Notes: generated by a model from the letters alone, not told the origin. A DNA stretch of 64,000 nt from Arthrobacter sp. StoSoilB19 (GCF_019977275.1 NZ_AP024650.1:2294001-2358000); one strand, 5' to 3'. Counted from the first letter of the stretch, positions 21,815 through 34,481 are shown. Made by a program: numbers and translations.

Positions 21815-22303
21815 ATGCATGCACGTAGTTCGTTGTCTGAGGTTCAACGTGAGGCCGCTGTAGCGTGGTTTGAGAAGGGCATCGCGGATAGTGCGGCGGC
21901 GACGTTGCTAGGGGTGTCCCGCCCGCCGATAAGGGTTCTCTATCGGCGGTGGAAGATCCATGGTCGAGGAGCGCTGGTGGCCAAGCCGACGAAACAGGTG
22001 TACTCGTTCGAATTCAAGCTCGCGCTGGTTGAACGGTTTATCGCCGGTGAGACTGCCCCGGATCTCGCGGCGGAGGTGGGTTTGTCCTCGCCCACGCTAC
22101 TGAAGACGTGGGCCCGGGCGTATCGCCGCGAGGGCCCGGACGCATTACGTCCCAAGTCCAAGGGCAGGCCTAAGGCACCTGATGCCCCGCAGCCGGCCGA
22201 GGTATCGGAACTGGAGCGGTTACGGCGGGAGAACGAACGGTTGCGGGCGGAAGTGGCTTACCTGGGAAAATTGCGGGCCTTGAGGGCGCAGGAACGACGG
22301 TGA
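21815..22303 (+). CDS. IS3-family OrfA (ISB)
   Basis: A 162-residue DNA-binding OrfA built like that of ISA: an N-terminal LSEVQREAAVAWFEKG helix-turn-helix region, a second one around 60-95 (LAAEVGLSSPTLLKTW) and the zipper-like ELERLRRENERLRAEVAYLGK. A G GGA AAA heptamer at 22264-22270 is in phase for a -1 shift. Its stop TGA overlaps the GTG of orfB (GTGA), so re-initiation is a second possible route to OrfB. Confidence 0.9.
   Translation: MHARSSLSEVQREAAVAWFEKGIADSAAATLLGVSRPPIRVLYRRWKIHGRGALVAKPTKQVYSFEFKLALVERFIAGETAPDLAAEVGLSSPTLLKTWARAYRREGPDALRPKSKGRPKAPDAPQPAEVSELERLRRENERLRAEVAYLGKLRALRAQERR
22264..22270 (+). other. Predicted -1 frameshift heptamer (ISB)
   Basis: G GGA AAA in the same codon phase and protein position (LGK) as in ISA. 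The shifted frame is open to 23154 and would give a 446-residue OrfAB, one residue longer than that of ISA. Confidence 0.6.
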
Positions 22304-23154
22304 AGGTCCAAGCCCTCATCGCTCTCAAGGCTGACTTCCCGCTTCCGGTCCTGCTGCAGGCAGCATCTCTTGCCAGATCGACGTTCTTCTATCATCAGGC
22401 ACGCATCCAAGGCCCTGATCCGCAGGAGTTCATCAAGGCCGCTGTCAGGGAAATTTTCGAGAAGAACCATGGCCGGTACGGGCACCGGCGGGTCCACACC
22501 GAGATGGTCAAGCAAGGGTGGACGGTCGCGAAAAAGACCGTTCTGAAGCTCATGCGGTCCCTGAATCTGGTGTGCAAGGTCCGGCGGAAGAAGCGTTATA
22601 ACTCCTACCAGGGCGGGCAGGGCCGGGTTGCTCCGAACGTGTTGAACCGGGAGTTCGAGGCTGATGCCCCGAACCGGAAGTGGGTAACGGATGTGACGGA
22701 GTTCAGCGTCGGCGACCGTAAGCTCTACCTTTCGCCGGTTATGGATCTTTTCGACCGGCAGATCATCTCCTACTCGATCAGCCCGTCTCCGAATCTGGAG
22801 CTCACCAATAATTCGCTGCGCCAGGCCCTTGCCTGCCTTGAGGATAACCAGCAGCCACTCGTGCATTCGGACCAGGGCTTCCAGTACCAGCACGTCTCGT
22901 GGCGAAAACTCTTACAGGAAGCCGGCGCGAGCCAGTCGATGTCACGCAAGGGCAACTGCTACGACAACGCCGTGATGGAAAACTTCTTCGGCCACCTTAA
23001 GGAAGAGCTCTTCCACCACGTGCGATACCTCAGCACCGACGCCTTGGCAGGGGCACTGCACGAATACATCCGCTGGTACAACACCGAAAGAATCTCGACA
23101 AAGCTCAAGGGCCTGAGCCCGGTGCAATACCGGACCCAGACCCTCGCGGCTTAG
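22300..23154 (+). CDS. IS3-family OrfB, DDE transposase (ISB)
   Basis: A 284-residue integrase-like transposase if started at the GTG overlapping the orfA stop. The DDE residues lie in WVTDVTEF, VHSDQGFQYQH and VMENFFGHLKEEL. The N-terminal LARSTFFYHQAR and HRRVHTEMVKQGWTV segments match IS150-like OrfB proteins. The frame shows no damage. It cuts and joins the ends via OrfAB in the family's copy-out/paste-in pathway. Confidence 0.9.
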   Translation: MKVQALIALKADFPLPVLLQAASLARSTFFYHQARIQGPDPQEFIKAAVREIFEKNHGRYGHRRVHTEMVKQGWTVAKKTVLKLMRSLNLVCKVRRKKRYNSYQGGQGRVAPNVLNREFEADAPNRKWVTDVTEFSVGDRKLYLSPVMDLFDRQIISYSISPSPNLELTNNSLRQALACLEDNQQPLVHSDQGFQYQHVSWRKLLQEAGASQSMSRKGNCYDNAVMENFFGHLKEELFHHVRYLSTDALAGALHEYIRWYNTERISTKLKGLSPVQYRTQTLAA

Positions 23155-23166
23155 GCTCTTATTTAG

Positions 23167-23193
23167 TCAGTCCAACTTCCGGGGAGCAGTTCA
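23167..23193. repeat. ISB right terminal inverted repeat
   Basis: 27 bases ending CAGTTCA, a perfect inverse of 21755-21781. It starts 12 bases after the orfB stop, the compact spacing usual for IS3 elements. Confidence 0.9.
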
Positions 23194-23197
23194 AAAT

Positions 23198-23215
23198 GGG
23201 ACGGGGACTTCTGCG
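23198..23215. repeat. Right arm of the stem-loop split by ISB
   Basis: Reverse complement of 21734-21751 except for one position. Together with the left arm and AAAT it rebuilds an 18-bp stem with a 4-base loop. Confidence 0.75.
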
Positions 23216-23259
23216 AAGAGCCGATCGCTGGCCGCTAAGGTGGATACATCGCATTTGCG

Positions 23260-23284
23260 AGTCCAACTTTCGGGGACCAGTTCA
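23260..23284. repeat. ISA right terminal inverted repeat
   Basis: 25 bases ending GGGACCAGTTCA, 24/25 identical to the inverted left end. It lies 1.99 kb from the ISA orfB stop because of the passenger segment and ISB. The GAT duplication follows directly. Confidence 0.8.
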
Positions 23285-23287
23285 GAT

Positions 23288-23306
23288 GGCGGGGCCCTGT
23301 TGCGTG
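23288..23306. terminator. Right arm of the split PrsW/nusB terminator
   Basis: Exact reverse complement (19/19) of 19853-19871. It lies 9 bases beyond the nusB stop codon. With the insertion present the arms are 3.4 kb apart, so neither flanking gene now has this hairpin. Confidence 0.8.
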
Positions 23307-23315
23307 GTGGAAAGG

Positions 23316-23726
23316 CTACGCGAGCAGCGAAGGCTTCAGCTGCTGCAGCCGGCCCAGCAGGCCGTTGATGAACTGCGGCGACTCGTCCGTGGACAACGTC
23401 TTGGCCAGCGCGACGGCCTCACTGACCGCCACGCCGTCGGGGACGTCGTCGTTGTAGAGCAGCTCCCAGGTGCCGATGCGCAGGATGATGCGGTCTACGG
23501 ACGGCATCCGCTCCAGGCTCCAGCCCTGCGAGTACGTCTCCAGGAACTCGTCAATGGCTGCCTGCTGGGAAAGCACGCCTTCGACGATTTCCAGGGTGTA
23601 GGGGTTGACCACCTGGTCGGTCTTTTCCCGGCGCGCACGAAGCACGTCGAACGCCGAAACGGAGCGCTGCTCCGCCTCGAAAAGAACATCCAGTGCCCTG
23701 TTGCGGGCTTTACCGCGGGCGCTCAC
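23316..23726 (-). CDS. nusB: Transcription antitermination factor NusB
   Basis: A 136-residue all-helical NusB, which with NusE (S10) binds boxA RNA and supports rRNA antitermination. The basic N-terminus SARGKARNRALDVLFEAEQR (an arginine-rich RNA-binding helix) and the C-terminal helices (SEAVALAKTLSTDESPQFING) match the family. The start is GTG, and the gene shares one base with the efp stop. Its downstream terminator is split by the IS pair. Confidence 0.95.
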   Translation of the reverse strand: MSARGKARNRALDVLFEAEQRSVSAFDVLRARREKTDQVVNPYTLEIVEGVLSQQAAIDEFLETYSQGWSLERMPSVDRIILRIGTWELLYNDDVPDGVAVSEAVALAKTLSTDESPQFINGLLGRLQQLKPSLLA

Positions 23727-24289
23727 TACTCAGTGACCCGGCCCAGGTAGCTGCCGTCGCGGGTGTCCACCTTGACCTTGGTGTTGTTCTCGATGAACAG
23801 CGGAACCTGGATCTCGTAGCCGGTCTCCAGCGTGGCGGGCTTGGTACCCGCGGAAGAGCGGTCACCCTGCAGGCCCGGCTCGGTGTAGGTGATTTCGAGG
23901 ACGACGCTCGGCGGCAGTTCAATGTAGAGGGGGTTGCCGTCGTGGATGGCAATGTTGACCATCTGGTTCTCGAGCATGAAGTTGGTGGCGTCGCCCACCG
24001 TGGCACCGGAGACGGTGATCTGGTCGTAGTCGGAGGTGTCCATGAAGACGAAGTCCGCACCGTCCTGGTACAGGTACTGGTAGTCGCGGCGGTCCACGGT
24101 GGCCGTCTCGATCTTGAGCCCGGCGTTGAAGGTCTTGTCAACAACCTTGCCGGACATCACGTTGCGCATCTTGGTCCGCACAAAGGCGCCGCCCTTGCCG
24201 GGCTTGACGTGCTGGAATTCGATGACGTTCCAGAGCTGGCCCTCAAGCTTCAGGACCGTTCCGTTCTTAATGTCGTTAGTGGTTGCCAC
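23726..24289 (-). CDS. efp: Translation elongation factor P
   Basis: A 187-residue EF-P, which enters the ribosomal E site and relieves stalling at polyproline. The KOW-like first domain contains the loop [14 protein letters not shown] whose Lys is the modification site in many bacteria; two OB domains follow, ending with GSYLGRVTE. The start is the GTG at 24289 ([10 protein letters not shown]); further upstream the frame has no EF-P similarity. No epmA or ymfI modification gene is seen nearby. It is translationally linked to nusB. Confidence 0.95.
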   Translation of the reverse strand: MATTNDIKNGTVLKLEGQLWNVIEFQHVKPGKGGAFVRTKMRNVMSGKVVDKTFNAGLKIETATVDRRDYQYLYQDGADFVFMDTSDYDQITVSGATVGDATNFMLENQMVNIAIHDGNPLYIELPPSVVLEITYTEPGLQGDRSSAGTKPATLETGYEIQVPLFIENNTKVKVDTRDGSYLGRVTE

Positions 24290-24461
24290 TGGTTTCCTCT
24301 GGTTTCTTTGTCTGGCCGCGTGGTCAGATGCTGTATGCCGGGCGGGCACGCCACAACGGCCCGCCTGCACGTGTTTGTCAAAAATCGCGTGGATGCAAAA
24401 ATTCCACAACCATTCTACCGGTAAATCGGAGCGGGCCTTTCCGCCGGCGCTGCCGGCCGGC

Positions 24462-24979
24462 TCAGCAGGCCAGGTCCAGGACGTCCCTGGCACGCTGGAG
24501 GGCCACCGTGGAGGAATAGATCTGGGCGGCATCCGCCGATTGCGCCACCCCCAGGTCAAGCGCCCTGGAGAAGGACTCCACCGCCGCGGAGGTTTGGCCG
24601 GCTGCGTACTGCGTGCGGCCCAGGTACAGCAGGGCCAGGGCCTCCCGCGGCGTGCCGTGCGCCTCAGCCAGGAGCTGCCGGAACAACCCAATGGCACGGT
24701 CCATGCGGTGGCTGACGCTGAGCACCTCGGCTTCGAACACACGGAGCAGGAATGATTCCGGGTCCTTGAAGCGTGCCTCGGCCAGCAGTTCGGCAGCTTC
24801 GGACGCGTGGCCCTCAACCAGCAGCACGAAGATGTGGTCAGCGGGGTCGGTGGAGGCGGCCAACGCCTCCCGCACCGCGTCCTCGTTGACGACCTGGGGC
24901 AGCAGCGTGTCCGGATTGATCCGGATACCCGGGAAGCCGGCCTCGGGCCAGTCGGAGGTTCCGCTCATGTTGCCCTGCA

Positions 24980-24980
<1 letters not shown>
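24462..24980 (-). CDS. Tetratricopeptide-repeat protein
   Basis: A 172-residue soluble protein between aroB and efp. The C-terminal ~110 residues form TPR-like helix pairs, e.g. [18 protein letters not shown] followed by [15 protein letters not shown]. The N-terminal ~40 residues are acidic and without features. Its ATG overlaps the aroB stop (TGATG), so it is co-translated with the shikimate genes; a second ATG four codons later is possible. TPRs mediate protein contacts, but no partner can be named. The 170-base leader between it and efp contains a TTGACA hexamer on the minus strand, without a clear -10. Confidence 0.8.
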
Positions 24981-26636
<1,656 letters not shown>

Positions 26637-26637
<1 letters not shown>

Positions 26638-27833
26638 TACTGGCCGATCGAGTCCAGGGATGCCGGGATGTTGTCCAGGTAACCCTTGATGTTGCGTGCG
26701 GTTTCCGCCACTGAGTCACCGCCGAACTTTTCGATGACGGCCTCGGCGAGGACCAGGGCCACCATGGCCTCGGCCACCACGCCGGCGGCCGGGACTGCAC
26801 AAACGTCCGAGCGCTGGTGGTGGGCCTTGGCGGGTTCACCGGTGCTGACGTCGATAGTCCGCAGGGCACGCGGCACGGTGGCGATGGGCTTCATGGCTGC
26901 ACGGACGCGGAGGACATCCCCGATGCTCATGCCGCCTTCGATGCCGCCGGCACGGTTGCTGGCGCGCACAATCCGGCCGCCGCCGTCGCGGACGATCTCG
27001 TCATGGGCGGCAGAACCGCGGCGGGCTGCGGTGAGGAAGCCGTCGCCCACCTCCACGCCTTTGATGGCCTGGATCCCCATGAGGGCCGCAGCAAGCCTGG
27101 CGTCCAGCCGGCGGTCCCAGTGCACGTAGCTGCCAAGTCCCGGCGGGAGGCCGTAGGCAAGGACCTCCACCACGCCGCCCAGTGTTTCGCCTTCCTTGTG
27201 CGCGGCGTCCACCTCGGCCACCATGGCGTTCGACGTGTCACGGTCGAAGCAGCGCAGGGGGTCGGTATCCAGGGCAATGACATCGCCCGGTACGGGCAAC
27301 GGACGGCCTTCGGGCACCGTCACGCTGGCAATGGACACGGTGTGGCTGACGAGCTCAATGCCGAGGTGCTTGAGGAACTGCGCCGCTACGGTGCCCAGCG
27401 CCACCCGGGTGGCGGTCTCCCGCGCGCTGGCGCGTTCCAGCACCGGACGCGCTTCGTCGAAGCCGTACTTCTGCATGCCGGTGAAGTCCGCGTGCCCCGG
27501 ACGGGGACGCGTCAGGGGCGCGTTGCGCGCCTGGTCGGCGAGGAGTTCGGGGGCCACCGGGTCGGCGGACATGATCTGCTCCCATTTGGGCCATTCGGTG
27601 TTTCCCACCTGGATGGCAACGGGGCCGCCCTGGGTGATGCCGTGCCGGACACCGCCGAGGATGGTGACCACGTCCTGCTCGAACTTCATCCGCGCACCGC
27701 GGCCGTAGCCAAGGCGGCGGCGGGCCAGGGAGTCTGCGATGTGCCCGCTGGTGATTTCCACACCGGCGGGGACGCCCTCAATAATTCCCATCAGAGCCGG
27801 ACCATGGGATTCACCGGCAGTCAACCAACGCAT
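26637..27833 (-). CDS. aroC: Chorismate synthase
   Basis: A ~398-residue FMN-dependent enzyme for the last shikimate-pathway step, EPSP to chorismate. Signatures are [18 protein letters not shown] at the N-terminus, [16 protein letters not shown] in the first third, [14 protein letters not shown], and the [17 protein letters not shown] region near the end. The ATG at 27833 ([11 protein letters not shown]) matches the family start; an ATG three codons earlier is equally readable. The reducing partner for FMN is not encoded here. Confidence 0.96.
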
Positions 27834-27859
27834 AATTTCCATCCTGCCACGTAGGGCGG

Positions 27860-28720
27860 TCAGAACGCCCGCCGGGCAAGGCCGACTGCGTCACACATCA
27901 CATCTATGACAGCTGCATTAACGTCTTCCCCGCGACGGGTGAAGAGCCGCACCTGCTCCACTGCCTGGTAAAGCAACATCTCCAGCCCCGGCACCACGCG
28001 GCCACCGCCGGCCTGCCATACCGAGGCAACCAGGCTGGGCCACGGATCGTAGGCAACATCCAGCAGCACGCCGGGCGTCGGAGCTTTCAAGGCGGCCACT
28101 TCGGCTGCGAGTCCGTCTGCCGCACGGGGCGGCAGGGTGGAAATCACGACGTCGGCTTCCGACGTGGGGCGCGCGGCTCCAGCCAGGGGGCGGACCTCCA
28201 GGGCAACTCCCAGGCTGTCCGCGGCTGCACGGACATCTGCTGTGCGTGAGGCATCGCGGACGAAGACCTGCACCGTTCGGGTGCCCAGTTCCTTCAGGGC
28301 AGCGATGGCCGATGCAGCGGTCCCGCCGCCACCAAGGATGACAGCCGTTGGTGCTGCGGGGGTGCCCGCATGGCACAGGGCGTTGACGATCCCGGCAACG
28401 TCCGTGTTGGAGCCCACCGTCCTGATGCCGCCGGCTGAGTCCTCGAAGGTAACGGTGTTCACCACGCCCAGGGTCTGCGCGACTCCCCGTACCTCGTCCA
28501 CTTCCTGGAGCATCGCCGTCTTCAACGGCATCGTGACGGAGAGCCCGCGCCAGCCCGGCTGGTGCCGGATCTGGCGCATGAAGGACGGCAGCAACTCCTC
28601 TGTGACGTCGATGGCCGTGTAGCTGATGCCCGCACCCAGCTGCCCGTATGCCGAGAGATGCAGCGCCGGGGATTTCGAGTGGCTGATCGGGTGGCCCAGC
28701 ACGGCAGCCCGCAAAGTCAT
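27860..28720 (-). CDS. aroE: Shikimate dehydrogenase
   Basis: A 286-residue NADPH-dependent dehydrogenase, 3-dehydroshikimate to shikimate. Substrate-binding [13 protein letters not shown] is at residues ~8-20, the catalytic Lys in [11 protein letters not shown], and the nucleotide-binding [17 protein letters not shown] at ~130. The ATG at 28720 overlaps the mltG stop (ATGA), which fixes this start over a longer frame beginning inside mltG. Confidence 0.94.
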   Translation of the reverse strand: MTLRAAVLGHPISHSKSPALHLSAYGQLGAGISYTAIDVTEELLPSFMRQIRHQPGWRGLSVTMPLKTAMLQEVDEVRGVAQTLGVVNTVTFEDSAGGIRTVGSNTDVAGIVNALCHAGTPAAPTAVILGGGGTAASAIAALKELGTRTVQVFVRDASRTADVRAAADSLGVALEVRPLAGAARPTSEADVVISTLPPRAADGLAAEVAALKAPTPGVLLDVAYDPWPSLVASVWQAGGGRVVPGLEMLLYQAVEQVRLFTRRGEDVNAAVIDVMCDAVGLARRAF

Positions 28721-30453
28721 GTGCAGCGGCCCGCGTTGGCCTGGCACCACGCGTTGTACTGCTCGACGTACGCGTTGTGTTCAGCCAGTGTCTTGGCGAA
28801 CTTGGTTTCCTTGGTGTCCAAATTGATGGTCACCCAGTACAGGTAGTCATTGGCCTTGGGCCGGGCGGCCGCATCGATGGCGGTCTTGCCGGGAGAACCG
28901 ATGGGTCCCGGCGGCAGCCCCGGATTGGCGTAGGTGTTGTAGGGGTTGGACTTGTCCTGGCGCTGCTCGTCCGTGAAGTTGAAGCTCCGGGTGCCAAGGC
29001 CGTACGTGACGGCGGAGTCAACCTGAAGAAAGCCACCGGTCTGGTCATTGGGCTTGAGCCGGTTGTAAATGGCGCCCGCCACGTCACCGTAGTCTGCCTG
29101 TCCGCCCTCGGCCTGGACAATGCTGGCCACGATAACGGCCTGGTACTGCTTGGCGGGGTCCGTGATGCCCTGCGACACGAGTTCATCGGTAGTGGACTTT
29201 ACCAGCGCCTGCAGGATGTCCTTGGCCGGGGTTCCCAGCGGGAAACGGTACTCACCCGGTGCCAGGTAGCCTTCGAGGTTCTTGGCGTTGGCGGGCAGGC
29301 CAAACTGTGCGGGCTGGTTGCTGAGGGACTGCAGCTGCTGCACGGAAATCCCCGAGCCCTCCGAGATCGCCTGCAGCGATTCGCCAATCCTGAGGCCCGC
29401 GCTAAGGGCGAAGTAGATGACCTTCGTCTTGTCCTTGCCCGCCAGGATGTTGACCGCGTCCGCGTTCTTCATCTCGGTTTTGAAGGTGTAGTCGCCCGGC
29501 GACAATGTGCCGCCGGAGGCATGGAACGCCTGCATGAACGTGTCGGCGTTGGCCACGACGCGCTGGTTCTCCAGTTCCGTGGCGACAGATCGGGTTCCCT
29601 CGCCGCTTGCCACCGTGATCCGGACCTCACCCGATCCGGGACCCGGGAAGTCCGAAGGCTTGCCGTTGCCCAGGAGTGGCTTGAGGAACTGGGCTCCCAC
29701 GGCCACAGCCGCCACAAAAACGGCAAGGGTCAGGAACAGGGCGAGCAGCCTGCGCCGGCGCCGGACCTTCTTCGAGGGGCGCGGCACTACCTGGGCTGCC
29801 GATGAGCCGGGCAGCAATCCATGGTCCGCGTCGTGGTGGTGGACATCGTGGTGCGGCGCGTCCACGTGGGCATCGTCGTGGTATCCGGCGGCGTGGTGGA
29901 CATGGTCGTCGTCCACTTCCTGGTAGTCGTGCAGGTCCGGGTGGTGCAGGTCCGCTTCATGGTGCACATGGTCTTGGTGCCCGACGGCGTCGTGGTGCAG
30001 GGCGGCTTCATGGTGCACATCGTCATGAAGCGTGACAGCGTCATGGTGTCCGACGGCGCCATGGCCGCCGACGTTGCCATGGTGCGGGACGTCGTCGTGA
30101 TGTCCAAGGGGCGCAGGGGCGTCCGGGGCGGCAGCGTCGCCGTCGAAAGGGTCCGTGTGGGTAGGACCTGCGGGCTCTTCGTCCTGGATGGACGGGGGTG
30201 CCTCCGGTGCCGCAGGAACATCACCTGCGCCGGGCAGCGGAGCAAACGTGGGCGCCGCTGCGGGCGACGGCGCCGCAGGCGGTGCGGCCGGGGGCGGCGG
30301 GACGTCGCCGGTTTCATAGGCCTGCTCGGGCACGGCGTCCTGGCCACCGGTATTGAGGCTCTTCTCCCGTGCCCGCAGTTCCTTGCGGGTCAACGGCCTC
30401 CCAGCCCCGGTATCCAGCCGGCCGAAGGTGTCGTCAATGTTGGCAGGGCTCAC
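28717..30453 (-). CDS. mltG: MltG-type endolytic murein transglycosylase with a histidine-rich cytosolic domain
   Basis: A 578-residue type II membrane protein that cuts nascent peptidoglycan strands in the family. One membrane segment lies at ~236-256 (LLALFLTLAVFVAAVAVG), after RRRRR. The extracytoplasmic part has a LysM-like region, then the YceG catalytic core with VIVASIVQAEGGQADYGDVA, aligned with the conserved catalytic-Glu segment of E. coli MltG, and YNTYANPGLPPGPIGSPG. The N-terminal ~230 residues are cytosolic: a Pro/Ala-rich stretch, then ~94 residues (118-211) with about 30 histidines and many Asp/Glu, arranged as HHD/VHHE-like repeats. Such a tract could bind metal ions. It is coupled to ruvX by an ATGA overlap. 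Confidence 0.92.
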   Translation of the reverse strand: MSPANIDDTFGRLDTGAGRPLTRKELRAREKSLNTGGQDAVPEQAYETGDVPPPPAAPPAAPSPAAAPTFAPLPGAGDVPAAPEAPPSIQDEEPAGPTHTDPFDGDAAAPDAPAPLGHHDDVPHHGNVGGHGAVGHHDAVTLHDDVHHEAALHHDAVGHQDHVHHEADLHHPDLHDYQEVDDDHVHHAAGYHDDAHVDAPHHDVHHHDADHGLLPGSSAAQVVPRPSKKVRRRRRLLALFLTLAVFVAAVAVGAQFLKPLLGNGKPSDFPGPGSGEVRITVASGEGTRSVATELENQRVVANADTFMQAFHASGGTLSPGDYTFKTEMKNADAVNILAGKDKTKVIYFALSAGLRIGESLQAISEGSGISVQQLQSLSNQPAQFGLPANAKNLEGYLAPGEYRFPLGTPAKDILQALVKSTTDELVSQGITDPAKQYQAVIVASIVQAEGGQADYGDVAGAIYNRLKPNDQTGGFLQVDSAVTYGLGTRSFNFTDEQRQDKSNPYNTYANPGLPPGPIGSPGKTAIDAAARPKANDYLYWVTINLDTKETKFAKTLAEHNAYVEQYNAWCQANAGRCT

Positions 30454-31049
30454 TGTTGCCTTCCATTATCTGAAGATTGGGCCGTGTCTGCGGGGATGGC
30501 GCGGACGGTTTCGTCCGTCCCACCGGCCCCCAGGTCCACGGACGGGGGTGGCGCTGTCACGCGTGAGCCGACATCCGCTCCCCTGGCTTTCTGCATGTCG
30601 ATGGCGTGCTGAAGAATACCCGCCGCCGCGACCTGATCCACTACTTTACGGTGGTCCCTGCTGCTCATGCCAGCTTCGTGCAGGTTCCGGTGGGCCGTGA
30701 CACTGCTGAGGCGCTCATCCACGAGGTTCACCGGAACGGCGAGACCGCGCCGTGAAAACTCCGCGGCGAGGAGGAGGGCATAGTCCGTGGCCATCCTGGC
30801 CGAGGCATGTTCTTCGCCCTTCATCGTCCTGGGCAGCCCGACGATAACCTGCACCGCGCCGAGTTCCTCCGCCAGTTTGGCGATGACGCGCACGTCCGAG
30901 TTTTTCCTGGCATTCCGGTCGAGGGTCTTGTACGGCGTGGCAAGGATGGAGTCGCGGTCGCAGACGGCCACGCCCACCCGGACGGTGCCGACGTCCACCC
31001 CCAGTTTGACGCCCCGGGGGTAGCCGCCGGCAGCAACAGGATCGGTCAT
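30450..31049 (-). CDS. ruvX: RuvX/YqgF-type Holliday-junction resolvase homologue
   Basis: A 199-residue RNase H-fold nuclease. GVDVGTVRVGVAVCD opens the domain with the first acidic residue; VDERLSSVTAHRNL supplies the Glu, and DHRKVVDQVAAAGILQ the last Asp. In other bacteria YqgF/RuvX acts in pre-16S rRNA maturation or at Holliday junctions. The ATG at 31049 was chosen because the family domain starts about 15 residues later and alaS ends 8 bases upstream. The order alaS-ruvX-mltG-aroE is conserved in actinobacteria. Confidence 0.92.
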   Translation of the reverse strand: MTDPVAAGGYPRGVKLGVDVGTVRVGVAVCDRDSILATPYKTLDRNARKNSDVRVIAKLAEELGAVQVIVGLPRTMKGEEHASARMATDYALLLAAEFSRRGLAVPVNLVDERLSSVTAHRNLHEAGMSSRDHRKVVDQVAAAGILQHAIDMQKARGADVGSRVTAPPPSVDLGAGGTDETVRAIPADTAQSSDNGRQQ

Positions 31050-31056
31050 AACGTGG

Positions 31057-33735
<2,679 letters not shown>

Positions 33736-33858
33736 GAGCTGTTTTCTTACCCTTCTTGGTCCGTCCCGCCGGGCGGCACGGAAATTTCGTTCAGGTGGCA
33801 AGGTTCCCGGATCGGGTTCCTGCCGGTTGTTGGCTGGTGCCGGTTGTGCCCCGCGGGC

Positions 33859-34089
33859 TCAGCGGCGGACCAGTTCCGCGGACTCGACGCCAAGGGCGGT
33901 CCGCAGGTCGGTTTCCCGTTCGCGCATCCCTGCGCGGACGGCATCCGCGAAGTCGTACACCCCGTCGGCAAGACGCCCTACCGCACGGTTGAGGCCCTCA
34001 GGTCCAAGAGTGGACTGGGCCTGGCTCACTTTGCGGAAGGCAATGACCCCAATGGCCACGCCGATTCCCATCCAGACAATTCTTTTCAT
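33859..34089 (-). CDS. Small membrane-anchored protein
   Basis: A 76-residue protein starting MKRIVWMGIGVAIGVIAF, which is one membrane segment or an uncleaved signal anchor. The rest is a charged amphipathic helix region (RAGMRERETDLRTALG). It lies between a DUF948 protein and alaS; such a pair of small membrane proteins upstream of alaS is usual in Micrococcaceae and relatives. Function unknown. The short 17-base gap to the DUF948 gene suggests co-transcription. Confidence 0.75.
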   Translation of the reverse strand: MKRIVWMGIGVAIGVIAFRKVSQAQSTLGPEGLNRAVGRLADGVYDFADAVRAGMRERETDLRTALGVESAELVRR

Positions 34090-34106
34090 ATTCGTTCTCT
34101 TCGAAT

Positions 34107-34481
34107 CTAGCGGCTGCGGCGGCCGGCAGCGGGCTTCCGGCGGTTGGCGACGGCGCTGCGCACGCCGTAGCTGAACGCCGCAACCTTGATCAGCGGCGAG
34201 CCCACCGTGGCGGCCACCAGCGAGGACAGGGCGGAAATGTTGGCGGATGCGTCGGAGACGTTGGACGCGATACCGTCCACCTTCTTCAACTGCTGGTTGG
34301 TGGTGGAAACGGTGGCCGTTACCTCATCCATCAGGGGCGTGGCGCCGTCGCTGATGGACCTGATGGCAGTCCGCACTTCGTCGAAGACTTTCCCCAGCTT
34401 CAGGATGGGGACCGCGAGCAGCAGCACCAGGAGCGCGAACACCCCGGCAGCGATCAGGCCGGCAATATCGCCACCAGTCAT
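34107..34481 (-). CDS. DUF948 domain-containing membrane protein
   Basis: A 124-residue protein with one N-terminal membrane segment (~6-27: IAGLIAAGVFALLVLLLAV), a helical linker typical of DUF948 (LMDEVTATVSTTNQQLKKVDGIASNV in shortened form), and a basic C-terminus. DUF948 proteins are found beside alaS in many Gram-positives. No biochemical role is established that I can rely on. Confidence 0.82.
   Translation of the reverse strand: MTGGDIAGLIAAGVFALLVLLLAVPILKLGKVFDEVRTAIRSISDGATPLMDEVTATVSTTNQQLKKVDGIASNVSDASANISALSSLVAATVGSPLIKVAAFSYGVRSAVANRRKPAAGRRSR

Larger units (their letters stand above)
21755..23193 (+). mobile_element. Inner IS3-family element (ISB), 1439 bp
   Basis: A complete-looking IS with perfect 27-bp inverted repeats (21755-21781 and 23167-23193, beginning TGAACTGCTCCCCGGAAGTT), a 3-bp AAA duplication, and intact orfA and orfB. 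It is related to ISA in ends, coding layout and left-end palindrome but clearly diverged in sequence, so it is a different element rather than a fresh copy. It is inserted in ISA in the same orientation, in the loop of an 18-bp hairpin. Confidence 0.9.
19876..23284 (+). mobile_element. Outer IS3-family element (ISA) with passenger gene, interrupted by a second IS
   Basis: The element is bounded by 25-bp inverted repeats (19876-19900 and 23260-23284) that differ at one position and is flanked by a 3-bp GAT duplication. It carries orfA/orfB (19935-21271), an oppositely oriented small membrane-protein gene (21296-21637) and a hairpin now split by ISB (21755-23193). Without ISB and its duplication it would be about 1967 bp. 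Usual IS3 elements end within ~50 bp after orfB; this one continues for about 570 bp of its own sequence, so a passenger-carrying IS is the simplest reading. Alternatively, the true right end was lost and a lone IR copy remained, but the matching duplication and the restored outer hairpin argue against that. Confidence 0.8.

Noticed and set aside
19876..23284. Composite transposon formed by two flanking copies of the same IS
   Set aside because: The two IS are different elements and one lies inside the other; the outer ends belong to ISA only and carry their own target duplication.
29821..30612. Plus-strand open frame with Val-rich repeats opposite mltG
   Set aside because: It is the antisense of the His/Asp codons of the MltG tract (GTG/GTC), not a gene.
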